This document shows, in pieces, positions 35,610-46,131 of a DNA stretch of 64,000 bases. The first letter of the stretch is position 1, and every line of letters begins with the position of its first letter. Source of the stretch: Eutypella sp. D-1 (lineage: Eukaryota; Ascomycota; Sordariomycetes; Xylariales; Diatrypaceae). The translations under genes were made by a program, and so were the position numbers. Where the stretch lies: contig JAJTTP010000005.1 in the NCBI GenBank assembly GCA_023313575.1, positions 744,001 to 808,000 of the forward strand, given 5' to 3'. The notes under the pieces are model-generated. The model did no database searches. It was given only the letters and a program-made list of their open reading frames with translations, and was not told where the DNA came from.

Positions 35610-36500
35610 CTACGTTCGTATCCCGTTCTGACCATTGGTGGTACCGTTTATGCCATTTGCTGCACTTTGGCCACCCGTAGCAAGAGGTACTTTCTTCGGA
35701 GACGCAACTCTGCTGTTGATCTCTGCCATGGCCGTCGCCGCCTTAGTGGCTCCTGAGAGTAGTAGGGGGCCATCCGTGGCGGCCATAACCCATCTGGCTC
35801 CCATGTCGCAGAACTTCTCAACGAGATCAAGCCGTGCGTGTAGCCCACCGACCCCTACCCACTTGCCGTGCTTATGGCAGGCAGCAATGGTCCTTCTGAA
35901 GGCTTCCACGAACCGAGAATTTTCGTACTCTCCTGGGATGCCCATTTCGGCCGTGAGGTCGTTCGAACCGATCAGTAGTGAGTCAACTCCTTCAACGGCG
36001 GCAATCTCCTCGACCAATTCCACCGCCTCGAGTGTCTCGATCATGGGAATGACAAGTGTGGAGGCGTTCGTCACCGGGTTCGAGACCTTAGCCGGGATGG
36101 AGCGGAACTGGTAGTGTGGAAGCCCATTTGTCGAGGACCGGCTTCCTATCGGCTGGAACTTGGCTGCCTTAACGACGTCTTTGGCATCCTGGACGCTGCG
36201 GATATGAGGGACGATGACACCGAGCGCGCCTCCGTCCAATATTCGTGAGACGAAGAATGGGTCTTTGCTGGGAGCTCGCACTATAGGGGTGATGCCTGCA
36301 TAAAGCGATGCTATGCAGAGCTGGCCAGTAGTATCGAGATCGAATGAGGAATGCTCCATGTCAATAAGTAAGCCGTCGAAGCCTGCTGTCTTAACGATCA
36401 TGGGGATCTCGACCGACCTGACTAGCTTGACGCTGCAGGTGTAGGCGATCTCATCGCGCAGGAGCTTCTCCCGGAATGAGTTGGCTACTGTGACAGACAT
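35610..36500 (-). CDS. HpcH/HpaI-family class II aldolase
   Basis: A single exon of 296 residues. The family cleaves 2-keto-3-deoxy acids (for example 2,4-dihydroxyhept-2-enedioate or 2-keto-3-deoxy-sugar acids) to pyruvate plus an aldehyde, using a divalent metal. The signature AGFDGLLIDMEHSSFD carries the catalytic His. VRAPSKDP carries the pyruvate-binding Arg. The pair IPMIETLEAVE and LLIGSNDLTAEMG holds the Glu and Asp metal ligands. A Gly/Asn-rich C-terminal tail (about 20 residues) is extra to the bacterial enzymes. The predicted location is the cytosol. It is divergent from the 2-hydroxyacid dehydrogenase across 688 bases and adjacent to factor B, so co-regulation is likely. A related family member (Lra4) serves the fungal non-phosphorylative L-rhamnose route, but the substrate here is not determined. 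Confidence 0.9.
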   Translation of the reverse strand: MSVTVANSFREKLLRDEIAYTCSVKLVRSVEIPMIVKTAGFDGLLIDMEHSSFDLDTTGQLCIASLYAGITPIVRAPSKDPFFVSRILDGGALGVIVPHIRSVQDAKDVVKAAKFQPIGSRSSTNGLPHYQFRSIPAKVSNPVTNASTLVIPMIETLEAVELVEEIAAVEGVDSLLIGSNDLTAEMGIPGEYENSRFVEAFRRTIAACHKHGKWVGVGGLHARLDLVEKFCDMGARWVMAATDGPLLLSGATKAATAMAEINSRVASPKKVPLATGGQSAANGINGTTNGQNGIRT

Positions 36501-37188
36501 TTTAGGAACAAGTTTTTGAAACTATCTCTGGGTAAGTGTCGTATCGTAGTCGTAGAATTGTATAAAAATCGTTCTTGGCCTAACGCTATGGATGAAGGCG
36601 GTCCTGGATACCCAATGCTTTTCAAATAACTTTTGTGACATGATATCACACGCCGTGTCGGGGCTGCAACCCGGATCGGATACCTCACGTGTCACGGATC
36701 GGGTCCGATGAATCTCGGATTATGTCCGTACCGCTTAGCATTCAGCCCCTCAGGCCCCTTGAACCCTTGGCACATGCGGGGAGGTGGAGAAGTTGGAGAA
36801 GTTGGAGAACTGAGCGGGCTATCAACTAGTCTTTAATGGCGAAACATCGTCGGAAATCGACCGACAGGAAGAAATAACTTCGTCTAGTATGACTCCCACC
36901 CATTGAGCGTATGGCATTGTCCGGGGTTAGTAGGATAAAAGTCGAACGCACATAGTCAAGTAATTCGCATTTTACTATGGTCCATCCACATAGAGACCAC
37001 CCTGGCCGACCATAGGAATGAAACTCTTCCTAAAACGCCAAAGCGACCAAAGGCGGCACGTTAGCTAGACATAAGGGCGAATCGGTAGCATTAACTTCCA
37101 ATTACACCGCTGAGAACTACGATCTCCTTTCAACGAATAAAGAGTCTTGCAAATTTTATTCATCGTGTCAGTCGAGCGAACGTTCAAC
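36501..37188. promoter_or_regulatory. divergent promoter of aldolase and 2-hydroxyacid dehydrogenase
   Basis: 688 bases between the two start codons. It holds the inverted triplets CGG-N7-CCG at 36695-36707, a second CGGATCGG copy at 36672-36679, and a TCACGTG word between them. The spacing suits a dimeric Zn2Cys6 factor. A small direct repeat (GAGAAGTTG) lies near 36785-36810. Function as an operator is inference. Confidence 0.5.
36695..36707. promoter_or_regulatory. candidate Zn2Cys6 site CGG-N7-CCG
   Basis: Inverted CGG triplets separated by seven bases, about 195 bases upstream of the aldolase start and 480 upstream of the dehydrogenase start. The same spacing occurs upstream of the permease (38774-38786). 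Such a pattern arises by chance roughly once per 4 kb, so the evidence is weak alone. Confidence 0.35.
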
Positions 37189-38175
37189 ATGGCACCGGGA
37201 CGTGTGGAAGACGAGCAATCTCCAAGCGCCAATCTACTCGAGAAACCAACGGTCTACCTTCTTGACAAGTTCCATCCAGGCGTCATAGAGTACTGCAAGA
37301 AGAACTTCAATGCTATCCTTCCCGGAACACCAGAACATTTGGACTGGAGACAGAAAGCTCGCTACCTGTTAATGAGGGGTTCCTTCTTGACGGCGGAAGA
37401 TGTCCAGTCATGCCCCAATCTCCTCGCCATAGGAAAACAAGGCGTCGGTATAGATAAGATAGACGCTGCTGCATGTGCAGCGCGCGGAATCAAGATTTTC
37501 AACACACCGGGCGTCAATGCCGGAGCGGTTGCCGAGATCGTGCTGTGCCTTACAATGGCTGTCGCACGGGAGGTTGGCCGCATCGCCATGAAGCAGGTTC
37601 ATGGAGAGCTGGTCCCGAAGGAGACATGCTCCGGCCTATTGCTGACTAGTAAAATAATTGGCGTCATCGGAATGGGCAATATTGGCAAGACGGTGGCGCA
37701 GATGTTCCGTGGCGCATTCAACGCTGACGTCGTGGCTTACGATCCTTTCTTGCCGGCCGACGCGTGGTCCGATCTACCACACACCCGCGCCTCTTCTGTC
37801 GACGACGTACTTAAAGAATCGGACGTGGTCACCATCCACGTGCCCCTCACTAAGGATACGCGAGATATGATTTCCTACCCACAGTTCCAGATCATGAAGA
37901 GGAATGCGATACTCGTTAATGCCGCCCGCGGTGGCATAGTCAATGAAGCGGACCTGGAGACGGCGCTACGTGAACGCCTCATCTTCGGCGCCGGTCTTGA
38001 TTGCCATGAGCAGGAGCCACCGAGTAAGGAGAAGTACTCTCGGCTCTGGGAACTGGGTGTTGTTAGCACACCACACGTGGGAGCCGCCACGGAGGAAACC
38101 CAGATCGAGACCGGAGTGACGGCAGCCAAGTATCTACTAGAGTATATACAAAGCAGAGGGAATATTGAACCATAG
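37189..38175 (+). CDS. D-isomer-specific 2-hydroxyacid dehydrogenase
   Basis: A single exon of 328 residues from the first in-frame ATG. It interconverts a 2-keto acid and a D-2-hydroxy acid with NAD(P)H in the cytosol. The substrate domain comes first (GKQGVGIDKIDAAA). The Rossmann fold follows with GVIGMGNIGKTVAQMF near 165. The catalytic triad is seen as Arg in NAARGGIVNE, Glu in GAGLDCHEQEPP and His in STPHVGAATEE. The CHEQEPP form, instead of the common DVFEXEP, is a variant at the active-site loop. The length is normal for the family (phosphoglycerate, hydroxypyruvate/glyoxylate reductase and relatives). It shares a promoter with the aldolase and precedes the permease by about 920 bases, which argues for a role in the same pathway. 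A housekeeping reductase is the alternative. Confidence 0.92.
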   Translation: MAPGRVEDEQSPSANLLEKPTVYLLDKFHPGVIEYCKKNFNAILPGTPEHLDWRQKARYLLMRGSFLTAEDVQSCPNLLAIGKQGVGIDKIDAAACAARGIKIFNTPGVNAGAVAEIVLCLTMAVAREVGRIAMKQVHGELVPKETCSGLLLTSKIIGVIGMGNIGKTVAQMFRGAFNADVVAYDPFLPADAWSDLPHTRASSVDDVLKESDVVTIHVPLTKDTRDMISYPQFQIMKRNAILVNAARGGIVNEADLETALRERLIFGAGLDCHEQEPPSKEKYSRLWELGVVSTPHVGAATEETQIETGVTAAKYLLEYIQSRGNIEP

Positions 38176-39094
38176 GCGTTGTCATTACGATTAGTTGTAA
38201 GTTCATTTGAACTTAGTAGAACACTTGGGAAAATCATATGGATTGCGATACCTTCCCTCAGTGTATGTTCTACCTCTTATGAACCAGTTCCTCGAGAACT
38301 TCAATTACCTACCCCAGTCGAATCGGTGCGCATCATGAAAAAGCCGACACACTGCTCTTTAGTCATTTATGTATGAGGCATCCAGTGACTTGGCAATCGG
38401 GGGAATAAACAAGGTTCCTCCTGTACACCCTAGACTCCGAAATCTCTTGCTTCTTGGATCTCTTTCCGCCATTTTACATAGTTCTTCAGCTGCGAAGAAA
38501 AGCCCCAAGGCACCGGTTTACAAGGGTTCCAGAAGTAACATGATATGAATAGTGTTCAGATACTAATCATGCAATTTCTGGGCAGACACTGTACTTACGG
38601 CCTTTTTCAACGGCAAGAAAAGTTCTCCTTTGGAAATAACATGACAGCCAAGATCTGAACATACAAGTGGTGCTATTCGGTAGCGCCACTTCCCCACGTG
38701 GGAACTTAATTATTGGGGTGGTAGGCCCTGACTGTGGGGTTGCTTTAGTCTCGGGTTCCGTCCGACGCGACGCCGGAACCGCTCCGAGAGCATACGGTGA
38801 ACACGGACCCAGACATAAACACTAGGCCTCGTACCGAGAAGACTCCAACCTCACCATGTACTCGGGCTCTAACTTCACCTGGACCCCTTAGCGGGGAAAC
38901 CTGGACGTTTGCCGGGATTATTAGACCTACCTCCCCACGGGGTAATTTGCCAAGCATACGTGCGAACAAATATAAAACCATGTCAAAGCACGAGTTTACT
39001 AGAGAGGCCGCAGACCAATACTTGCTGCGACGGCCAACAACCTTACCTCACGTGTCGTTACGCCAGTCTATTGGGTGATATTCAAATTTTTAAG
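38176..39094. promoter_or_regulatory. spacer and permease promoter
   Basis: 919 bases with the presumed promoter of the permease. It contains CGG-N3-CCG at 38752-38760 and CGG-N7-CCG at 38774-38786 within a GC-rich stretch. No gene was seen in it. Confidence 0.45.
38774..38786. promoter_or_regulatory. candidate Zn2Cys6 site CGG-N7-CCG
   Basis: Inverted CGG triplets with the same 7-base spacing as the site in the aldolase/dehydrogenase promoter, about 310 bases upstream of the permease ATG. It is a possible target of regulator A or B; unproven. Confidence 0.35.
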
Positions 39095-40932
39095 ATGGCG
39101 CCTTCGCGACCCCAGTCACCGGAGTCACTCTCCTCATCCAAGTCGAAGGAGGCAAGCCAACATGTCGAGGAGACACTCGGCAATGACCAGTTCTTGGATA
39201 ACTGGCCCCTGCTCAGGAACAAGAGCCCCGAGGAGCTGAAGGCAATGAACAAGGCGGTTCTGCGGAAGCTGGACTGGAAGTTCTTGCCCTGCGTGACCAT
39301 GATGCTCCTGATGAAGTGAGTTGATGCTAACGCGAATCCCTCTTTCTATATCCAAGATGGGCTGCTGACGAACGCGAAGCTATCTTGACCGTATCAATGT
39401 CTCGAACGCACGGCTTGCGGGAATGCAGCACGATCTTGGGATGTCAGATAAGCAATGGTCTGCGGGTATCTCCATGTTCTATGTTGGCTACATCATATCG
39501 CAGGTATGTGCGGACTTTTCAGTGAGAACGGGTATCATTCTCTTGTAAGAGCCCATATGTCTAACTCATGACTACTCAATAGATTCCCGCCAACATTATT
39601 CTCGCCAAGGGAAACCCTAGGGTCCTGATGCCTTTCTTCATGTTTGCCTGGTCCACTGTGACGATTTGCATGACGGCTATGAAAAGCGGCTGGTCGTTCA
39701 TTCTATGTCGATTCCTGGTGGGACTAACTGAGGGTCCCTTCATTCCGGCGGTGTCCTTGATGACAAGTTCTTGGTACACCAAGGAGGAATCCCCTCTCCG
39801 CATGGCTATCTGGCACGCTGGGAATGTCATATCTAACGTCATCTCTGGTCTGCTCGCTGCTGCTATCTTGACTAATATGCAGCATATCGGTGGCTTATCT
39901 GCATGGCAGGTAAGGACAACTTACATGTGTCTCCCGTCGGCGCATCGTGTAGGCTAACTTTGGCGGTAGTGGTTCGTATTGATCGAAGGCATCATCAGCA
40001 TCATCGTGGTCGTGTTCGCTTTCTGGCTCATACCGAAGTGGCCATCAAACACCGGCACCTACTTCTTAACTGCCGAAGAATCTGAAATGGCACAATACCG
40101 ACAGCAGGTCTCCGCTGGTGGGTTGAAGGAAGATGATGAAGGAGGCTACATCGAGGGATTAATGCTGGCGCTGAAGGACCCGTTTTCGTGGATGTTCGCG
40201 TTCTTGCACTTCGCTATCATCATTGGACAGTCATATAAGGACTTCTTTCCTTCCGTGAGTGAAAATTTCCTGCCATTTCGTTACCGAGATTTCATGAATC
40301 TAATCGGTGTCGTTTCTTAGATTCTCAACACGTTCGGCTACACGAAGACCATGACATATCTCCTGCAGGCGCCGCCCTATATCTTCGCCTACATCTTTAC
40401 GCTCGCGATCTCCTGGAGCAGCGGCCGCATGCTCGTGTACACTTGGCACATTGCCGGTAGCATGCTGATCTGCCTGGTCGGAGCCGTTATCCTGATCTCC
40501 ACTCTGGTGCCCGGCCCGAGGTATTTTGGTCTCTTTCTTCTCGCCGCGGGCCCCTTCGCAGCGCTCAACCTGCACATATCCTGGGAGACAACGGTTGTCC
40601 CGCGCCCTCGGACGAAGAGAGCGGCGCTGGTTGCTTTGGCCAACTGTGCCAGTTCCGTTAGCCATTGGTTCACCCCGTACTTCTACCTGACGTCCCAGGA
40701 GCCAAGATACGAGACCGGTGGTGGTTGCAGTAAGCCCCCCCCCCCCTTCATCCGTCGTTGACATTATTTACCTTTCTGGATACTGATTTGCCTTGATGCA
40801 GTTATCGTTGGATGTGGCCTTTCTATCATCACATGCTTCATCATCAAGTGGTGGTGTAACAGGAAGAACAAAGCTCTGGAAGCTAGGCAGAATGAGACAG
40901 GTGAGACGAATGGTTGGCGATTCGTAACATAG
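39095..40932 (+). CDS. MFS permease, anion:cation symporter (Dal5/Tna1-like) family
   Basis: Exons 39095-39315, 39380-39503, 39583-39909, 39970-40254, 40321-40729 and 40802-40932 give 498 residues. The family signature after TM1 is YLDRINVSNARLAGMQHDLG, formed across the first junction. Further matches are the FLVGLTEGPFIPAV segment of TM4, SSWYTKEESPLRMAIWHAGN, the TM8-9 sector starting ILNTFGYTKTMTYLLQAPPY, and WFTPYFYLTSQEPRYETGGG. Fungal members import carboxylate anions (allantoate, nicotinate, tartrate-like and others) at the plasma membrane by proton symport. Its place next to an aldolase and a hydroxyacid dehydrogenase suggests an organic or sugar acid as substrate (inference). A possible extra GTGAGA donor near 40900 could give another C-terminus. 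Confidence 0.9.
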
Positions 40933-41636
40933 AAACATGATGGGTATTACCGAAGGGTAGACGGCCGCACCAGTTATCATAAATTAAGATATATCGTTGC
41001 CTATCACTGAGATCTACATCCCCCGAACCCTGATAGACGTCCAATTATGTAGCAGATTAACCTTCAGATTCCAACCATATTTGCAGCGGAACTCTTACAT
41101 CAAGTCTACCCTGCTCAGCCGAGATGGGATCAAGTTAATGGTTGCCGTATTAATCGGTTTATCCATTCGTCTCATAAACTCTTTGAAAAGTCCACAGTTG
41201 TAGGTTATCAACGACTCCAAGGTTAAACAGTTACAACTGCACATGAGATACCGACTTTTCAACTTAGCATACTAGGTATCAAGGTTCTATCACACATGGT
41301 TATTTTTTCGGCAGGATTCTGCCTCGGTATCTGAAGTAGGTGCAGCTGGGTCTATTATCTAGTTTTATGAGTTTCTTGGGTACCCAGGTGCTTGGCCTTT
41401 CCTTGCGCCTCGTACTTACCTGCCTCTGCCCTTGCACTCTTACCAATCAACCTACGTCCTTACCTTGAGCCAAACCATCAACCTTCTTCAACGTACGTCA
41501 CGGCTCACCAACCTATTGTATCCTACTTTTATTACGGATTTCAACATAACTACCGTCCATATCGCAGTTAAACCACCCTGTTACTTCCCAAGCTACCGGT
41601 GTGTCTACGAAGCGCAATAGGACACAAGCCCGTCTC
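40933..41636. other. intergenic, no gene seen
   Basis: About 700 bases holding the permease 3' region and the presumed BTB-gene promoter. CT-rich leader sequence near 41400-41460. No gene was supported. Confidence 0.5.
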
Positions 41637-42699
41637 ATGATGCAAGATACATCAAGAGAGAGCGGCGATGAGCGGTACGATACTCTGCCTATCCCACTGT
41701 GCTGGAAGTTCTTACGTTAACGGACCTACAGACTTCTGCAGAGCGGCAAGTTCTCCGATGCCCAAGTTATCTGTGGTGGCAAAGTATGGAATCTTCATAA
41801 GAGTATCCTGTGCACCCGAAGCAGATACTTCGAAAAGACCTTCACCGGACAATTCAAGGTAGGGCCCGATGGCTACTTCCGTTTAATTGTTTCAATTTCT
41901 CTAAGATATTATCAGGAGGCTGAGACAGGATGCGTCCAAATTCACGAGCAAGACCCAGTCGATGTTGGCTGGGCGATCGAGTACATATATACATCTAAAG
42001 GTTTGTTATTTCCACCTGCAGCATTGCACCGACGGAATCCAATAGGAACTAATATTCAACTCTAAAGTACCACGCAACGCGGCCGCTCTGTTGTTGGACG
42101 ATGCAACCGTAGCCGATACGGTGGCTCGTCTCTTCAGGATTGCGGACTATCTCGGGCTCGATCATCTCGAGAATGCAATAGCCGACATTCTCAACGAAAA
42201 GTTTTATGAAGTCGCCAAGAAGTTTCAAATAACAGAAAATCCAGACATGCTGGATGGTTTCATCGCTGGATTCTTTGATACGGTTCCGATGGCATACTCC
42301 TCCACCTCACCTTCGATGAAGAAGTTCCAGAAGGCTTTCATCAAAATATTCGAGCTGACTGGGTTTTCCATCCTAAAAGATGATCGAATCCGTGAGAAGC
42401 TTGAGAACGTTCCTCAACTATTTCACGATGTCCTCATGGTTCTTGTGAAGGGCGATGATGATGCCCCTTCATTGGTCCTCTTCGACAACCCCCCTCGATG
42501 TCATGGATGTCGACGAGAGATAGGCAATAGAGAGTTCTGGCCTGTGAAGTGGATCGATAAGGGAGAAGATAATACCATATTAAATCGTCGGACTAACGAG
42601 TGGACCGGATATGGACCTGCTGGGTACTGTGAGACGTGCGCACGTATCTACGAGATGGTACCGGGTGCGTTCCCGATTATTGACGAATGGCTTGAGTAG
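41637..42699 (+). CDS. BTB/POZ-domain protein with C-terminal CxxC pairs
   Basis: Exons 41637-41674, 41732-41858, 41916-42000 and 42068-42699 give 293 residues. The BTB fold is recognised by RLLQSGKFSDAQVICGGKVW, HKSILCTRSRYFEKTFTGQF and the end VGWAIEYIYTSK-VPRNAAALL, each interrupted by an intron at a typical place. The first exon encodes only 12 complete codons (MMQDTSRESGDE). The C-terminal half carries RCHGCRRE near 228 and YCETCARI near 270, two CxxC pairs that could bind one zinc. BTB proteins dimerise and often recruit Cullin-3 ligases, but ascomycete single-BTB proteins mostly have no assigned role. Start choice: two adjacent ATGs at 41637 and 41640. Confidence 0.83.
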
Positions 42700-43187
42700 A
42701 ATGAATTTCCAACTGGCCGGGTATCAAGTCAAGGGTGTGAGCTTCTCAGGATGGCAAGCTGGTATGCTAGTAATAGCATCCGGCTATAAAGTCCAACAGG
42801 CGCACCTTTTCAGCACGGTCATGGCCAAGGAATGATCACACGAGGGGAAACATAGAGTTGATAATTAAGGCGCTGCACAGAAGTAATGCGTTGACTTTTA
42901 AAATGCAAATAGAATGCATTCAACTATTATTCTTTGACAATTTTTCGATCATGTGATTTGGCATCTGTAAATGCATAATAAGATGTCTGAACTGAAAACA
43001 AATACTTGAAGGATCAGATATCAGAATTAGCAGGCTCTAGTCTAAACATACGACTGTGATACTGAGCGATAACTTTCGGAGTATGATGAGCATTTCTGAC
43101 CAACTCATCTATGTACAGTGGCAATAGTCGCACACAGAAGTGAAATAAGAAAACAGTACAACTTCCTCCTTTCTTCCCACAATCATA
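42700..43187. other. convergent 3' spacer
   Basis: 488 bases between the BTB and GNAT stop codons, AT-rich, no gene. Confidence 0.5.
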
Positions 43188-44149
43188 TCACGGCGCCTTG
43201 GTGCCCTTCGGTTCTCGGACCATGATAGAGATCTCGACAACATCGTCGCGGGCGCCACCGGGCAGCAGCTGGGCGAGGTCGAAGCGGAGGGCGTCAACCT
43301 GGCGGAAGCCGAGCTTCTCGTAGACCGGCTTCCCGCTAGCCGTGGCCTCCAGGTAGGTTTGCAGACCCTCGGCGTCCGCAATCGCAAGCATCGGCTCCAG
43401 CAGCGCCCGCGCCGCACCTCGCCGGAAGTACTGTGGTGATGTCGCAAGAAGAGACAGGCCTTTTCACCGTGGGAAGGGGTTTTCGTGGAGCGGTTAGTTT
43501 CGTTTGAATTGGAATTGGTGTGTCTGGCTGATACCATGGGGTGCATGAGAGTAGTTGGGTAGAAAAAGGGGTACACTGAAAATCCGTAGAGTAGGGATTT
43601 CATTTCATATCCTTTCCCGAAGAAACTTGAGCAGAACTTACCTAGCATGCTGCCCGCATCCCACTTCTTCGACATGACCGTAAGCCCGTCAAAAAAGCCC
43701 ACGCACAACTCCTTATCCGCACCCTCGGGATAATCAATGCCGGGTACGGGGTTCGCCCCCTTCTCGGTGGTCTTTGCAGCCGCGCCGGTGGCGGGAAAGA
43801 CGTAAGGCTCGCCGAAGGCGCGCGCTGCGCGGTCGGGGATATCCCAGCGCGCGAAGGCGACGAGCCGGTCCCCGGCGCTGCCGTGGTCGACAACCTTGAA
43901 GTACCGCACCTCCGGGTCGCCCATCTTGCGCTCCAGCCGCATCCGCAACCACGCCGCTTGCGCCGCGGTGTCCGGCGACCACCAATACGTGTTGCCTGGG
44001 TCGCGCGCGAAGGCCTCGACAAATACATCCTTCATGGCGTCGAGGTCGGCCGGGTTCGGCCGGGCCACGGCGAAGGACGGAGATGTCAGGAGGTGCGTGG
44101 GTTGCGGGAAGGGCAAAGGGGGTGGTGAGTTTGAATCGGGGGACGCCAT
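43188..44149 (-). CDS. GNAT-family N-acetyltransferase
   Basis: Exons 44149-43642 and 43459-43188 (transcription order) give 259 residues. GNAT enzymes move acetyl from acetyl-CoA to an amine. The core is visible as SFAVARPNPADLDAMKDVFV at the N-terminus, the beta-4 strand LSLLATSPQYFRRGAARALL with the acetyl-CoA loop (R-R-G-A-A) near 182, and the closing VYEKLGFRQVDALRF. The 182-base intron is long compared with neighbours. Its acceptor at 43460 is the one that restores the LSLLAT strand; a nearer AG shifts the frame. Codon use is strongly GC-rich in the first exon. The substrate is unknown; fungal relatives are usually annotated only as GNAT. Confidence 0.85.
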
Positions 44150-45087
44150 ATTGAAAGCAGGCAAGGCCGCAAGTCAATTAGAGGTCCGGATGGAGGAATT
44201 GAAATATGAGATCTGCGATGTGACTAAGAGGTTTAGGTTTTAGGGACAATCCCATATTTGGAAAATCGGTGACTATAAAAAGGAGTGACGAGATTATAAA
44301 TTCGGGTTCGGATCGAGGCGCCTGCCGTTCGCCGACAGTAGCCAGCAGTTAAGGTGAACGCGGCCCGAAAATAAGACCTTACTAGTCCGTATTCTTACAT
44401 CGCGGCGGATTTTTGAAGCGTTAGGGGCAAGGGCTGCGGCCACAAGTAAGATTTAAGACCCTAGATCACTAATGTAGTGTGCCCGCGAGCCGCTACGCCG
44501 ATGACTCAGTCCGGATTAACGCGACATCGAAAACTTCGTGGTCGTAAACCTTAGCCGGCATAGGGTCGCCAAGGAGACCAAACATGCGAAAAATACTGTG
44601 AAGGCAGCATTGACGCAAGTGCAAGCAACCGTGATGGTTACAATAGACAAGGCAATTCATTCCACGATGCACGTGGTTTGGATGTCGTGAGGAGACGTCA
44701 GGAGCTGCGAAAGGGCAACACTGACACAAGACTGACCCACTTGAGCGGCCGAATCGGGGATTGAACCAGTATGCTTGTTCTGTAATGTTGTTGCCTACAG
44801 ATAGCATGGATGTAGGACGAGAGGTCATTTACGTGACTATGCGTCGCGTTACGATTCTCAAAGCATTCACCATCACAGTCGTAGAACCGAATATGAGATA
44901 AAGTGGCGAAGAGATGAAAATGACAGTAGACTCCGATTTAAGATGGTGAATGGACGCGCTATGCAAAAGCGACAACATAGATTGAATTGAGATCGTGGAT
45001 TAACGAGTTCGTTGGCGGTGCGTATGTGAGAAGGGCACTAAGCCTTGTCTATGCCACCATTTCTAAGTCCATGGGCGAAGTCTGGCA
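44150..45087. other. intergenic, no gene seen
   Basis: 938 bases with the GNAT promoter and COQ7 3' region. GTTCAATC-like sequence on the minus strand near 44755 is not part of a foldable tRNA. Confidence 0.5.
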
Positions 45088-45911
45088 TTAGACCTTTTCA
45101 CTAACCCAAATGGCGCCCCGACAACCAGCGCGTATGACGCCCGTTAGAAGCCAATGCGGTCGTGCCTTCTTCGCGTCATGCTCAACGGCGTGATCTAGGT
45201 GCTCCAGCTCCTCGTCGCGTATCCTCCGGAGAGTGGACACGAGGTCGCGGAACTCGTCGCCGACCTCGTAGCCCTCAGCCTCCCACTCCTCAAACATCTC
45301 GAGCAGCTTCCTGATCTGGTCGTTATAATGGCCGCCGATCTCGGTCTCCACAGCCTCGGTGCAAGCCATGGCGGCCTCGCGGCCCATCACGGCTGTGGAC
45401 CAGCCCAGCCCCGTGGCCATGAGGGACCATAGCGGGTAGAGGGCGGTGGGGCGCACGCGGTGCTTAGCTATGAGCGCATTGAACGTGTCGAAGTGGCCCT
45501 CCTCCTGCGCATACATGTGGGACATCAAAGGCCGCAGATGCGGATGCGCGTTCACGAGCGGAGGCGTCTGCGCCGTGTAGATAAGGGTCGCGGCCAGCTC
45601 GCCGGCCTGGTTTACCCGGAGCTGGAGCGGGTCTTAGCGTCTACACGGAGAACAAGTTTCACAGAGCTCATATCTAATCTTACAGCTGAGTCGAGGAAAT
45701 CGCGTTGCGCCTTGGTGAGTGGTTTCCTCTTGGGCTTCGAGGAATTCGAAGGTGCATCCCCAGTCGGGGGTGCCGGGCCATTCCTTCTCGGCGGCGTCGA
45801 AGAGAGAAACCTCCGGTTGCCGGCCTGGAACAGCGCCGGGGCAAGGAATTCGTGCAGGGGGAACTGACCGCTGTGCCGCAGTATGCGCGACAAGCTCTGC
45901 GACGAATACAT
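45088..45911 (-). CDS. COQ7: COQ7/CAT5, 5-demethoxyubiquinone hydroxylase, mitochondrial
   Basis: Exons 45911-45684 and 45621-45088 (transcription order) give 253 residues. The enzyme is the di-iron hydroxylase of late ubiquinone synthesis, on the matrix face of the inner mitochondrial membrane and part of the CoQ synthome. The first 45 residues (SSQSLSRILRHSG..) are a Ser/Arg-rich presequence. The splice rebuilds FLDSA-LRVNQAGELAATLI. Metal ligands are seen in NQAGE, in MYAQEEGHFDTF (ExxH), in the ETEIGGHY segment and in RDEELEHLDHAV (the second ExxH). The length matches fungal Coq7. It is divergent from RTF1 across about 930 bases. All key ligands are present and no lesion is seen. Confidence 0.95.
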
Positions 45912-46113
45912 GACTTATGTGAAGATGTATAAAGTCGCCTTCATGCACTCGAACTGTACGTGGCACGATATCAGATGGAACGATACTCCGTAGTGATGAA
46001 TTGATAGCGATAGCAATAGCGGAACAGCTGGGATTTAATATGGGGACCTAACAACCTCCCCGGGGCCATCTCCTTGCTGCTACCAATGTACCCAAGTACT
46101 TCATACATGAGTG

Positions 46114-46131
46114 TACCTAGGTACCTAGGTA
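46114..46131. repeat. perfect 18-bp palindrome TACCTAGGTACCTAGGTA
   Basis: Two overlapping ACCTAGGT palindromes form a self-complementary 18-mer. The identical 18-mer occurs again at 46305-46322. Confidence 0.8.

Noticed and set aside
32847..40932. Secondary-metabolite cluster
   Set aside because: No polyketide synthase, peptide synthetase, terpene cyclase, P450 or other backbone or tailoring enzyme was seen.
43188..43700. Unspliced readthrough of the GNAT frame
   Set aside because: The unspliced frame loses the GNAT core; splicing 43642 to 43459 restores the LSLLAT strand and YEKLGF end.
44725..44800. tRNA-like GTTCAATCC on the minus strand
   Set aside because: The flanking bases do not pair as a T-arm, and no D-arm, anticodon arm or acceptor stem could be formed.
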